In this document: positions 36,641 to 46,694 of the stretch, one piece after another
How positions within the stretch are numbered: position 1 is the first letter of the stretch
Layout: the number at the start of each line of letters is the position of its first letter
Origin: Bacteroidota bacterium
GTDB taxonomy: Bacteria > Bacteroidota > Bacteroidia > Sphingobacteriales > Sphingobacteriaceae
DNA: 52,603 nucleotides
Assembly: GCA_013288685.1 (NCBI GenBank)
Contig: JABDBM010000022.1
Location: 1-52,603, forward strand
Direction of reading: 5' to 3'
Translations under genes and position numbers: made by a program
Notes under the pieces: model-generated
What the model was told of the DNA's origin: nothing
What the model saw: the letters and a program-made list of their open reading frames with translations, nothing else
The model's database searches: none

Positions 36641-39002
36641 ATGATAAAGAATTACATCATCATCGCATTCAGAAACATCAGGCGTAATTTTACATACGCT
36701 TTTCTGAACGTTTTCGGGCTTGCCTTGGGCATTGCCTCTTGCCTGGTTATTTTCCTGATAGTTAGGAACGAACTGAATTTTGACAATTTTGCCAAATCGG
36801 ATCGCATCTACCGGGTAACCTGGAATGCTATCGATTTTAATTCAAATACCTCAATGGCAATTGGTTACAAAATGCGTAACGATTTCCCTGAACTGGAAAA
36901 AGTTACCCAGGTGATGTACCGTACTGATGCACTGGTTAAGATAAACAATACCCGCTTTCGCGAAAAGCAATACGCCGTAGCCGACGAATATTTTACCAGT
37001 GTTTTTAATTACGACTGGATTGCCGGCGACCCTAAGACGGCACTAGCTGAACCCAATAGCACAGTACTTACCGAGAGCGCGGCCAAAAAATATTTTGGCA
37101 ATGCCAATGCAATGGGGCAGGTGGTGAACCTTGATAACCATACCGATTTAAAGGTAACGGGCATCATTAAAGATGCACCGGCCAATACCAGCGTGCCGTT
37201 TAATTTCCTGATATCGATGGCAACGGTACGCAAGCAAATGGATTTTGCTTTTAACAATGTATGGGCTATAGGCGGCGGCTTTTTCACCTATATTTTGCTT
37301 CCGCCGAATTACCCGGTTAGTAAAATTCAGAACCGTGTATCGTGGTTTTTTAAAAAAGAACTGGGACAAAGAAGCGGGGCACGATGTGCGTTTGCCCTTA
37401 CAGCCCATCAGGGATATCCACTTCGATCAGCGGTATATTAACAACGTAATCACCCCTACATCAAAAGATACTTATTATGCGCTCTTTGGAGTTGCCCTGC
37501 TCATTATCATTACTGCTTGTATCAATTTTATAAACCTGGCAACTGCGCAGGCCATAAAACGCGCTAAGGAAGTTGGCGTCCGCAAGGTGCTTGGCGCCAA
37601 CCGTAGCCAATTGGTAAAACAGTTTATGGGCGAAACCACAGTACTTATTTTGATAGCTTTAGTATTGGGTGTTGGGTTGGCAGCCATATTTTTATCGGGA
37701 GCAGGCGAATGGATCAACATCAGGATCGGTGCCGATCAGTTGACGCAACCGGTAGTAATGTTATGGATTGCCGGCCTGACTGTTTCAGTCATCCTGATTG
37801 CTGGGTTATACCCATCATTTGTGCAGTCGGCGTATCAGCCTGTCGAATCGCTGAGAAGCCAAACCGGCGGTTTAACACGCGGCTTTACTTTACGAAAAGT
37901 ACTGGTGGTGTCGCAATTTGCCATATCGCAAATGTTAATTGTGGGTACGCTGATTGTGGCGGCCCAAATGGATTATTTTCAAAACCAGGATTTGGGTTTT
38001 AATAAAGATGCTGTTATTTCGATGGGGCTTCCGGATAGTGCCAAAGTCGAAACTTTTCGTCAACAACTTGCCGCCAATCCGGGGGTGAAGGCTGTCAGTT
38101 TTTCATCGGGTGCACCATCGTATGCTAATAATGCTGCAGGCTGGGTTGCTCCGGAATACGGTGTTACCAAAGATGATGTAACCAACGTCATATTTGCCGA
38201 TGAAAATTATATCGACATGTTTGGCCTGAAGATGCTTGCCGGGCAAAAACTGATAAAAACTGATCCTAAAAACCCAGCCTTTAATCTTGTAGTTAATGAA
38301 ACGCTGATCCATAAAATGCACATTATGGACCCTGCAAAAGCCATCGGTGCACGTTTTACCATTAACGGTCAAAAGGTAACGATCATGGGAGTTGTGCACG
38401 ATTTTCAGGAAGAATCAAAACATAAGGCAAGGCGTTCGGTGGTGATTATGTATGCTCCACGAAACTTCTATATGGCGAGCGTGAGGATACAGCCTGCTGC
38501 AATGGGTACTACTATCGCCGGCATTGATAAATTATATTCGACCCTGCAGCCTAACGATCTTTTCGACTATGAGTTTTTAGATGAACATATTGCCAAGTTT
38601 TATGTCCAGGAGCAAAAAGTGTACACTGCTTTTAAGTTTTTCTCAGGCATCGCTATATTTATCGGTTGCTTGGGGTTGTATGGCTTAATTATGTTTGCAG
38701 CCGCACAGCGCACCAGGGAGATTGGCATCCGCAAAGTATTGGGCGCCCCAATAGCCAGCATTGTTGGGTTGTTCTCCAAAGAGTTTGTTCTGCTTATATC
38801 TATAGCGTTTGTCATCGCGGCGCCGCTTGGGTATTATATGATGAATAACTGGCTTAACAATTACGCCTACCATATTACCATAGGCCCATGGACGTTTGTA
38901 CTGGCGATAATTGCATCAATGATAATTGCCGGGATAACCATAGCTTATCAAGCCATAAAAGCAGCATTGGTGAACCCGATTAAGAGTTTGCGGAGTGAGT
39001 AA
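36641..39002 (+). pseudogene. Double-FtsX ABC permease 10, split by a single-base frameshift
   Basis: The first frame (36641-37441) encodes TM1 and the first periplasmic domain, then runs into unrelated sequence and stops. The family sequence resumes in the next frame (WDKEAGHDVRLPLQPIRDIHF...) and continues to 39002. The switch lies at a T6A6 run (37346-37357). Removing one A gives SWFFKKNWDKEAGHDV without a gap and a 786-residue product of normal family length. The rest is well preserved: KEVGVRKVLGA, REIGIRKVLGA and end NPIKSLRSE. So this is a very recent mutation, an assembly or sequencing error, or a programmed slippage site. TM2 (FGVALLIIITACINFINL) and GVVHDFQEESKH mark it as a divergent copy. 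Confidence 0.85.
37346..37357 (+). other. T6A6 slippery run at the permease 10 frame break
   Basis: Six T followed by six A. Upstream codons are in the first frame and downstream family sequence is one base ahead (+1). RNA polymerase slippage on the A run could restore the frame in part of the transcripts, giving both a short anchored periplasmic domain and a full permease. This is inference. Confidence 0.6.
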
Positions 39003-39052
39003 CGCCTCATCCTAAATCCTTCTCCTTTGGAGAAGGATTTAGGATGAGGCGT
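39002..39052. repeat. Perfect 24-bp inverted repeat after permease 10
   Basis: Bases 39002-39025 are exactly complementary to 39029-39052, with a TTT loop; the outer part reads ACGCCTCATCCTAAATCC. It begins at the last base of the stop codon. It is a compact member of the family of hairpins after permeases 6 and 11 (same CGCCTCA outer word and CTCC core). A perfect 24-bp stem with a 3-base loop would be very stable in RNA. Confidence 0.9.
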
Positions 39053-39105
39053 AGCAAACAACCCACCAATGAACTAATGAAAAAGTGAACAAATAAACTA
39101 ATCCC
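39053..39105 (+). repeat. Octamer tandem before permease 11
   Basis: CCAATGAACTAATGAAAAAG, GTGAACAA and ATAAACTA words precede CCCATG. Confidence 0.7.
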
Positions 39106-41499
39106 ATGATAAAAAACTACATCAAAACCGCGTTTATCAACATGTTTAGGAATAAAACCTATACATTGATAAATATTTTGGGCCTTAGTATAGGCCTGGC
39201 TTGCGTAATGCTGATTGTATTATACATTAAGGATGAAGTGAGTTTCGACCGTTTTAATGCTAATGGACCGTCGGTATACCGTATTGTGCAGGACGGGTTT
39301 ATGCCCGATGGCAATGCCTATAAAAATGGTTTTACCGGTGGGGTAGAAGGGGTGACGTTTAAGGAACAAATCCCCGAAGTTAAAGAGTTTTGCCGTATAA
39401 ACGGTGGCGGCAGTTCGTTGGTAAAAAAAGGCGGCGACGTAATAAGTGAACCTATTTTGTATGCGGACAAAGGTTTTTTTAAAATATTCTCGTTCCCGCT
39501 CCTTTCGGGTGACCCGGTAACCGCATTAAACGGACCGGATAATATTGTGATTACCGAGGACATCGCCAAAAAGTATTTTGGTAATGATCCCAATAGCTAT
39601 CGGGATGCAATTGGCAAAGTGCTCCAAATAAACATTGATGGGAAATTTACCCCGTTCATCGTAACCGCAGTTGCCAAAAATGTACCGGAAAATTCAACGG
39701 TTCATTTTAAATTTTTAATCAATATAGAACGCACATTGCCAAAGAACTATACCGCCGATGATTGGTTCAGTTCGTTTTTAAATACGTTTGTGTATGTTGT
39801 TCCAAATACAGATCCACGGGTGGTTATAAGGAAAATGAACAGCATATATAACCACTATACCGGCAAGGAAATGGCGGAATATAAAAAGAAATTCGGCCAG
39901 AAATTCGGATCGAGTTTTAACCTTGAACCATATTACCAGGTGCATTTGGGCGAATACGGAACAGGTAATGGACTGAAGCCCACTAACAAGGTTGATTATT
40001 CGTACATACTTGGCGGCATAGCCGGGTTTATTCTTTTTATTGCTTGTATCAACTTTATCAATTTAACCTTGTCGCGCTCACTGCGCCGCGGAAAAGAGAT
40101 AGGCATCCGCAAGGTAAACGGCAGCACACGCGGTCAGTTGATTATACAATTTATGGGTGAATCGTTCATTATGACGTTAATTGCTGCAATAATTGCCCTC
40201 TTTATTTTAGTGATTAGCCTGCCCGAATTTAACCAGTTATCCAACAAATCATTACAGTTATCTTACCTCGCTAACTGGCAAACCGCCGCTTTAATGGTGG
40301 CGCTTATTATGGTTAACACGTTATTGTCGGGCTTTTACCCTGCGGTAGTTTTATCTGGCTTTAGCCCGGTTCAGACGCTTTATGGTAAGTTGAAAATTGG
40401 CGGTCATAATTACTTAGGTAAAAGTTTGGTGGTTGTACAATTTACTGTAGCGGTATTTTTAGCCATAGGCACTATCGTGATGTTGAAACAGTTTAATTTT
40501 TTGACAAAGTCCGACCTCGGTTATAAACCGCAGGATATTGTGGATGTGAATTCGCCGCATGATTTTAGCACCTTCAGAAACAACCTGTTAAAATATCCTT
40601 TCATAAAGGAAGTTGCCGGTCAGAATGTGCAGTTCACATCGATGTACGCTACAGAATTTGACGTTGCCGATAAAAAATTAACCAGTACACCCTACTACGA
40701 GGTTGACAGCGAGTTTTTAAAACAGATGCAGATACCCATTATACAAGGGCATGGTTTTGAAAATCTTTACGGTGACACCACCGAAGTTTTGGTAAATCAG
40801 CAGTTTGTTACAGCCGCCGGCTGGACCGAAAGCCCTATTGGAAAGAAGATAAAACAGGGCAAATTGGATTATACAGTGATAGGGGTGGTGCATGATTTTC
40901 ATAATTCAGCGTTAAATTATAAAATTACCCCCTTGGTAATTGAGCAACTTGCTAAGCCAACTTATGGGCAAACACTGGTTAAAATTGACCCCAGCCAAAA
41001 AGAGAAGGCCGTAAATGCTATACAGCGCGAGTATAAAAAACTCGAGACACAATCTCCCTGCAGCTACAACTTTTTAACCGACGAATTGGCCGACCAGTAC
41101 GACAGCGAGAACAAATGGAAGCAGATAATCACCATATCGGCCATCATGTCCATCTTCATTTCGTGCCTGGGTTTGTTTGGCTTGGCCACGTTATCAACCG
41201 AGCAACGGCTTAAAGAGATAGGCGTGAGGAAGGTGCTCGGTGCAAGTGTGGCGCATATCAGCCGTATTTTAATGTCTAATTTTATAATGCTGGTACTTAT
41301 TGGTATCGCCATCGCATCGCCGCTTGCCTGGTACGCCATGAACAAATGGCTACAAGGTTACCCTTATCGTATTGATATGAGTTGGTGGATATTGCTGTCG
41401 GCTTGTTTGGGGTCTTTACTGATTGCCGGTATCACCATCAGTTTTCAAACGATTAAAGCTGCACTGGCTAACCCGGTGGGGAGCCTGCGCAGCGAGTAA
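39106..41499 (+). CDS. Double-FtsX ABC permease 11 (divergent, groups with 9)
   Basis: 797 residues, intact. TM1 is GLSIGLACVMLIVLYIKDEV. TM2 begins near 298, the first coupling motif is KEIGIRKVNGS near 329 and the second KEIGVRKVLGA near 702, with end NPVGSLRSE. Shared with permease 9: YLGKSLVVVQFTVAVFLAIG and QFNFLTKSDLGYK, and a Lys-rich first domain. A Gly-rich loop (NGGGSSLVKKGGDVISEP) lies in the first domain. An insert FGNDPNSYRDAIGKVLQI resembles FGSGPNNYRDAIGRTLIF of permease 15, a local similarity across otherwise different copies. GVVHDFHNSALNYKI replaces the common GVVKDFNFxSLR motif. Confidence 0.92.
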   Translation: MIKNYIKTAFINMFRNKTYTLINILGLSIGLACVMLIVLYIKDEVSFDRFNANGPSVYRIVQDGFMPDGNAYKNGFTGGVEGVTFKEQIPEVKEFCRINGGGSSLVKKGGDVISEPILYADKGFFKIFSFPLLSGDPVTALNGPDNIVITEDIAKKYFGNDPNSYRDAIGKVLQINIDGKFTPFIVTAVAKNVPENSTVHFKFLINIERTLPKNYTADDWFSSFLNTFVYVVPNTDPRVVIRKMNSIYNHYTGKEMAEYKKKFGQKFGSSFNLEPYYQVHLGEYGTGNGLKPTNKVDYSYILGGIAGFILFIACINFINLTLSRSLRRGKEIGIRKVNGSTRGQLIIQFMGESFIMTLIAAIIALFILVISLPEFNQLSNKSLQLSYLANWQTAALMVALIMVNTLLSGFYPAVVLSGFSPVQTLYGKLKIGGHNYLGKSLVVVQFTVAVFLAIGTIVMLKQFNFLTKSDLGYKPQDIVDVNSPHDFSTFRNNLLKYPFIKEVAGQNVQFTSMYATEFDVADKKLTSTPYYEVDSEFLKQMQIPIIQGHGFENLYGDTTEVLVNQQFVTAAGWTESPIGKKIKQGKLDYTVIGVVHDFHNSALNYKITPLVIEQLAKPTYGQTLVKIDPSQKEKAVNAIQREYKKLETQSPCSYNFLTDELADQYDSENKWKQIITISAIMSIFISCLGLFGLATLSTEQRLKEIGVRKVLGASVAHISRILMSNFIMLVLIGIAIASPLAWYAMNKWLQGYPYRIDMSWWILLSACLGSLLIAGITISFQTIKAALANPVGSLRSE

Positions 41500-41500
41500 C

Positions 41501-41576
41501 GCCTCACCCCCAACCCCTCTCCAAAGGAGAGGGGGGCTGTTGAAGTCCTCTCCTTTGGAGAGGATTTAGGTGAGGC
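41501..41576. repeat. Double-hairpin repeat after permease 11
   Basis: Outer arms GCCTCACC (41501-41508) and GGTGAGGC (41569-41576) enclose CCCCTCTCC-AAA-GGAGAGGGG (41514-41534) and TCCTCTCC-TTT-GGAGAGGA (41546-41564). The architecture is the same as in the element after permease 6, with different spacer bases. It follows the stop codon by one base. Confidence 0.85.
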
Positions 41577-41618
41577 TTAACGCAGCAATAAATGATCAAT
41601 GAACTAATGAAATAAGCC
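41577..41618 (+). repeat. Octamer tandem before permease 12
   Basis: ATGATCAATGAACTAATGA words end about 9 bases before the ATG of permease 12 (AATAAGCC in between). Confidence 0.65.
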
Positions 41619-44060
41619 ATGATACGAAACTATTTAAAAGTAGCCTTCAGAAATCTTATAAAGCGAAAGGTTTTTAGCCTGATTAATATATTAGGCCTGG
41701 CTATCGGGATGGCGGTTTGCCTGATGATCATTTTGTTTATTCAAAGCGAAACGGGATATGATGCGTTTCAGCAAAACGGCGATCATGTTTACCGGATGGT
41801 GCTCGAACGGAAATATCCGGGCAGGTCGACCTCTTATGCGATTATTCCGCCATCGATAGGCGAAGCGGTAAAACGCGAGTTTCCGGAAGTTCGTGAAAAT
41901 ACCCGGATGTTTGATTTAAGCAACAATGCAGGCTTTGCCCTTACCATTGGCGACAAGGTTTTTGAAGAACGAAACGTTTACGCCGCCGATTCAAACTTTT
42001 TCAGGGTGTTTAGCTGCAATGCCGTTGCGGGCGACCCTTTGACCGCTTTAATAAAACCCAATTCAGTAGTTATTACGCAGGCTGCTGCCGATAAATTATA
42101 TGGAGGTAACGCTTTGGGCAAATTATTTGTAACCGAGGTTAACAATGCCAAAGTGAGTTACCAGGTAAACGCTGTTGTTAAAAACTGGCCTGTTAATAGC
42201 CATTTTCATTTTGATGTGCTCATATCAAGCCTGAGCTTTCCACAATTGGCTAAACCTGATTACGTGGGATTTGCGGCTTATACGTACCTTTTGTTAGATA
42301 AAAATAGCACGGCAGCCTCGCTTGAACAGAAGTTCCCGATTATTATAAAAAAATATGTTGCCGGCAGCATAGCTCAAAATTTTGGCGAAACTTATGAGCA
42401 GTTTGTGCGCGAAGGTAACGGCTATCATTATTACCTGCAGCCCATCAAACAGATACATCTCACCTCAAATCTTGAGGCCGAATTAAGCCCCAACGGCAGT
42501 GTGACCGCCGTTTATATTTTTGCTGCGATTGCCATTTTTATATTGTTGCTGGCTTGTGTAAACTTCGTCAATTTGTCTACCTCGCTTTCAGTTGAACGGG
42601 CTAAGGAAGTAGGTATCCGCAAAACGTTTGGCTCCGAAAGGAAATCAATTATCAACCAATTCCTGCTCGAATCGGTACTGATCAGCCTGTTCAGCATGGC
42701 AGTAGCATTTGCATTAGTCGCCTTTTTTATTCCATTTTTCAACCAGCTTTCGGGCAAAAGCATCAGTATCAATTACTTTTTTGTTCCTGTACATTTTTTT
42801 GCGTTATTACTATTTAGTATTATTACAGGTGTTATAGCAGGCATTTATCCTGCATTTGTATTATCATCTTTTAATCCTATTATGGTGCTTAAGGGCCGGT
42901 TTAAATCCAATAAACAGGGTTTATTGCTGCGCAACGGCCTGGTGGTTTTTCAATTTGCCATCTCCATCATCCTTATTATAGCAACCATAACCGTTAACCG
43001 GCAAATGGGCTATATGATGGGCGACAAGTTGGGTTTTAATAAAGATCATGTAATTATCATCAACAACGCATTCGGGCTAAAGCAAAACACACAAGCATTT
43101 AAAGATGAGTTGTTGAAAATACCGGGTGTTAGTGAAATTAGCAAGGCATCCACCATACCCGGTGGAGATGGTTTTTTTGGGGTTACTTATCAGCCTGTTG
43201 GCTCAAAAAAACCGGTTACCGGACGCGGCATAGTGGCCGATGAAAACTATGCGAAGTTGCTGGGTCTTGAAGTTGTAAAAGGCCGGTTTTTTTCAAAAGA
43301 TTTTCCATCGGACACAAGTAGCGTGGTTTTAAATGAAACGGCGGTTGTGGAGCTTGGCCTTAAAAACCCCATCGGCCAACGGTTATCTTCCCCGGATTTG
43401 AATCGTCCCGGCGCGCCACCACTTGTTTTTACCGTAGTAGGCGTAGTGGGCGATTTTCACTACCAGTCGTTACATCAAAAAATTACACCGTTGATTTTTA
43501 ATTATACCAAACAAGCCGCTCTCGCCAATTTAATAGCTGTTCGTGTTCGGTCGGACGACTTTCAATCCGTATTAAAACAAATTGAAAACAACTGGAATAC
43601 ATACGTGAAGGACCAACCCTTCCATTATTCGTTTTTAGATCAAAAGATTGCAGAACAATATCTTTCTGAACAAACCACACAGCGTCTGTTTACCATTTTT
43701 TCGGCTCTGGCAATTTTTATTGCCTGTATCGGTTTGATGGGGTTGGCTGCATTTGCCACCCAGCAGCGGGTGCGCGAAATAGGAGTCCGTAAGGTTTTGG
43801 GAGCATCGGTAGCAGGCATTATAACCATGCTTTCGGTGGATTTTTTAAAACTTATAGTATGGTCGGTACTGCTGGCGTTCCCCGTAGCATGGTGGTGTGC
43901 CCATAACTGGCTGCAGAATTTTGCGTACCGCATTGACGTCAGCTGGTGGATATTTGCGCTTGCGGGCACGTTATCAGTTGTTATTGCCATGCTGACTATA
44001 AGTTTCCAGGCAATAAAGGCGGCGATGGCGAACCCGGTGAGGAGCCTTCGTTCGGAGTAA
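41619..44060 (+). CDS. Double-FtsX ABC permease 12 (divergent, groups with 6 and 7)
   Basis: 813 residues, intact. TM1 is GLAIGMAVCLMIILFIQSET, with QSETGYDAF where most copies have DELSYDKF. TM2 starts near 296; the first coupling motif is the most altered in the array (KEVGIRKTFGS near 328), while the second is standard (REIGVRKVLGA near 718). It ends NPVRSLRSE. TM5 (LLRNGLVVFQFAISIILIIA) resembles permeases 6 and 7. The second periplasmic domain has a Gly/Pro-rich stretch (TIPGGDGFFGVTYQPVGSKK) and the insert SPDLNRPGAPPL before GVVGDFHYQSLHQKI. The 44-kb end lies in another short-word spacer. Confidence 0.92.
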   Translation: MIRNYLKVAFRNLIKRKVFSLINILGLAIGMAVCLMIILFIQSETGYDAFQQNGDHVYRMVLERKYPGRSTSYAIIPPSIGEAVKREFPEVRENTRMFDLSNNAGFALTIGDKVFEERNVYAADSNFFRVFSCNAVAGDPLTALIKPNSVVITQAAADKLYGGNALGKLFVTEVNNAKVSYQVNAVVKNWPVNSHFHFDVLISSLSFPQLAKPDYVGFAAYTYLLLDKNSTAASLEQKFPIIIKKYVAGSIAQNFGETYEQFVREGNGYHYYLQPIKQIHLTSNLEAELSPNGSVTAVYIFAAIAIFILLLACVNFVNLSTSLSVERAKEVGIRKTFGSERKSIINQFLLESVLISLFSMAVAFALVAFFIPFFNQLSGKSISINYFFVPVHFFALLLFSIITGVIAGIYPAFVLSSFNPIMVLKGRFKSNKQGLLLRNGLVVFQFAISIILIIATITVNRQMGYMMGDKLGFNKDHVIIINNAFGLKQNTQAFKDELLKIPGVSEISKASTIPGGDGFFGVTYQPVGSKKPVTGRGIVADENYAKLLGLEVVKGRFFSKDFPSDTSSVVLNETAVVELGLKNPIGQRLSSPDLNRPGAPPLVFTVVGVVGDFHYQSLHQKITPLIFNYTKQAALANLIAVRVRSDDFQSVLKQIENNWNTYVKDQPFHYSFLDQKIAEQYLSEQTTQRLFTIFSALAIFIACIGLMGLAAFATQQRVREIGVRKVLGASVAGIITMLSVDFLKLIVWSVLLAFPVAWWCAHNWLQNFAYRIDVSWWIFALAGTLSVVIAMLTISFQAIKAAMANPVRSLRSE

Positions 44061-44147
44061 GCAGTTGGCAGTAGCAGTTTGCAGTTAAAAACGACGGATG
44101 ACCTAATAACGCGAAGCAAAAGACCAATGAACTAATGAACCAATAAC
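44061..44147 (+). repeat. Spacer permease 12-13: GCAGTTGGCAGT block plus octamers
   Basis: GCAGTTGGCAGTAGCAGTTTG and CAGTT follow the stop. CCAATGAACTAATGAACCA and ATAAC precede the ATG. The block matches those after permeases 3, 9 and 15. Confidence 0.75.
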
Positions 44148-46545
44148 ATGATATTAAACTATATAAAAATCGCGTGGCGCAACCTCACCAAACAAAAGTT
44201 GTATAGCCTAATTAACATTACCGGCCTTGCCGTGGGTTTGGCTGTTTGCATGATGATTATGCTGTATGTTGCTCATGAGATGAGCTACGACCGTTTTCAT
44301 AAAAATGGCAGCCGGATATTTATTCCGCAAGCTGTGATAAAGATTGGTGGCAACAACCTGGGCCTGGAATATATGAGTTATGCCGCCGGGCCAATCATTC
44401 AGCAAAGTCAGCCAGCGGTTGAAGGTTATATGCGCACGCTGAGCTATTTTCGCCCGGTGGTGGCCAGTACCACTGCAGCGCCACAGGCCAAATTTTCGGA
44501 GGAACACCTGCTTTTTGCCGATCCTGATTTCTTTAAATTCTTTTCGTTTAAACTGATAACTGGCTCGGCAAACGATGTGCTGAACAAACCGTTTTCGGTG
44601 GTTATCTCGCAGGATATGGCTAAGAAATATTTTGGCGCAGCGGACCCTATCGGGAAAACCATCACACTAAAAACCGACAGCGCCTACACTTACCAGGTAA
44701 CCGGTGTGGCAGAGAATGCGCCGTCAAACTCGTCTGTCGTGTTCAATTTTGTAACGCCAAATCAAAGTTTGCTGGCGATGAAGGAGGCTAAAAGATATGT
44801 GGGCGATCAGCAAATCAGCTTCGGTTCATTCAGCGTGTACCTGTTGCTGAAAAACGGCGCCGCCGACACGGCCCCGCTTAACAAAGAGCATGGATGCAAC
44901 TGCCAAAAAGAACAAGGACTTTGATGCCATTAAATTCTCCATGAATGCCCTTGCCGACGGCCATCTGAAAAACAATTTCGGCGATTCATCCAACGTTAAA
45001 TACCTGAAGATATTCCCGCTGGTTGCCGCTTTAATACTGTTGCTGGCTTTGGTAAATTATATGAGCCTATCTACCGCCCGAGCAACTTTACGTGCTAAGG
45101 AAGTGGGCGTGCGCAAGGTATCCGGTGCAAGCCGTAAAACTATCGCTACGCAGTTTTATGTAGAATCGGCCTTGTTTACCTGTTTGTCGTTTGTATTGGG
45201 TTATTTGTTGTGTTATGCTTTTAAGCCCTGGTTTTTAAACACGCTGGCACTGAAAATTGATAACGCCTTTCTGTACAGTCCGCTGGTGTTAACGCTGTTG
45301 TTTGGCTTATTAATTTTAACCATTGTAATAGCAGGCAGCTATCCTGCAGTGGTGTTGTCGGCCTTTAAGCCGGTAGTTACTTTAAAGGGAATAATGGGCA
45401 AGCAGAGCGGCGGCGTAGCAGTGCGCAAGGTATTTACAACGCTGCAATTTGCCATATCGGTAGGGCTTATCATCTGCGGTATAATTATCGACAGGCAGCT
45501 GTATTTTTTCAGGCATGCCGATACAGGTGTAAACCGCGATAACGTGGTAATGGTACCTATTGGCAGCAGTGTAGGTAAAAATTACCCGGCGTTTGAGCAC
45601 GACGTTAAGTCGCTGGCTGGTGTAAACAGCGTGGCTACATCGCACTATGCCATGTTTAAAGGTTATGATATGTTTTTTTCTAACGGAAAGACAAAAAACG
45701 AAACCTATGGCATAGCTTCGTTAATTGCCGATAAAAACTATATAACTACCCTGGGCTTAAAATGGAAATATGCACCGGCGCCAAATATTGAGCTGGCCAG
45801 CCGCACCAAAACAATTATTAACGAAGCCGCAATAGCCGAATTACACCTGCCTGCAAACCCCATCGGCAGCTATATACAATCGGGCGACCAAAGGATTGAG
45901 ATCGTAGGGGTGCTTAAAGACTTTAACTTTTCTTCGATGCAGTCGGTTATAAAACCATTGTCGTTAAACATTATGAACGATGATGACCCTTATTATGTAA
46001 AATTTGGCTGTAACCTGTTTGTGAAGATAAAGCCCCATACCAATTTACCAACCTTGCTGGCATCTATGCAAAGCATTTATAAAAAGTACGACCAGGATGC
46101 CCCATTCACCTACACATTTATGGATGATGCATTTAACCAGCAGTACAAGGCCGAAGACAGGCTGGCGGCCATTTTCAGCATATTTACTTGTATAACTATC
46201 ATCCTGGCAACGTTAGGGTTATTTGGTCTTGCAGCATTTACCATCGAACAGCGCACCAAAGAGATAGGTATCCGGAAGGTTTTGGGCGCAAGTTTGGCTT
46301 CTATTAACACGCTGGTTTCAAAAGATTTTTTGAAACTGGTTTTGTTAGCTATCATTATCGCCTCGCCAATAGCCTGGTGGGCCATGCATAATTGGCTGCA
46401 AAGCTTTGCATACCGCATAACTATATCGTGGTGGGTATTTGCCGCAGCCGGAATAGTGGCAGTTTTAACTGCTGTTGTAACGGTGAGTTATCATGCCATT
46501 AGGGCAGGCGTGGCTAACCCGGTAAATAGTTTAAGGAGCGAGTAG
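44148..46545 (+). pseudogene. Double-FtsX ABC permease 13, split by a single-base frameshift
   Basis: The first frame (44148-44924) holds TM1 (GLAVGLAVCMMIMLYVAHEM) and the first periplasmic domain. It then turns into unrelated sequence (EHGCNCQKEQGL) and stops. The family sequence continues in the next frame from about 44884 (SMDATAKKNKDFDAIKFSM...) to 46545. Dropping one base within 44880-44890, most simply one A of AAA at 44883-44885, gives a 798-residue product of normal length. The rest is intact: KEVGVRKVSGA, KEIGIRKVLGA, end NPVNSLRSE. The break is at residue ~245, close to the break in permease 10 (~237), just before TM2. The second part starts with its own ATG (44890) and could be re-initiated as a membrane half-protein. 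Confidence 0.83.
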
Positions 46546-46588
46546 GCGTTGGCCAGTACGGTTCCATACCAAAACACCGGCGTTTCGC

Positions 46589-46623
46589 AAAAACATGGTT
46601 TACGGTTGTAAACCATGTTTTTT
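46589..46623. terminator. Strong terminator after permease 13
   Basis: AACATGGTTTAC (46592-46603), loop GGTT and GTAAACCATGTT (46608-46619) form a perfect 12-bp stem. It is flanked by AAA on the left and a T run (46618-46623) on the right, so the stem can extend and the structure can end transcription in both directions. It divides the array into at least two transcription units. Confidence 0.8.
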
Positions 46624-46694
46624 AATTAACTAATTGATTGTAAGGAATTTATGTATTAAATTCACAAAAAAGTGTAAACCATGGGTAAACCATG
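46594..46694. promoter_or_regulatory. Four copies of the 10-mer GTAAACCATG, candidate operator cluster
   Basis: GTAAACCATG occurs at 46608-46617, 46674-46683 and 46685-46694, and inverted at 46594-46603 (the terminator stem holds two of the copies). The pair at 46674/46685 is spaced 11 bases, about one helical turn. A protein binding site upstream of permease 14 is a reasonable reading; the regulator is unknown. Confidence 0.45.

Noticed and set aside
36641..39002. Two separate genes (N-terminal domain protein plus short permease) for permease 10
   Set aside because: The second frame has no proper start after the first stop. Overlap and family alignment show one gene with a one-base shift.
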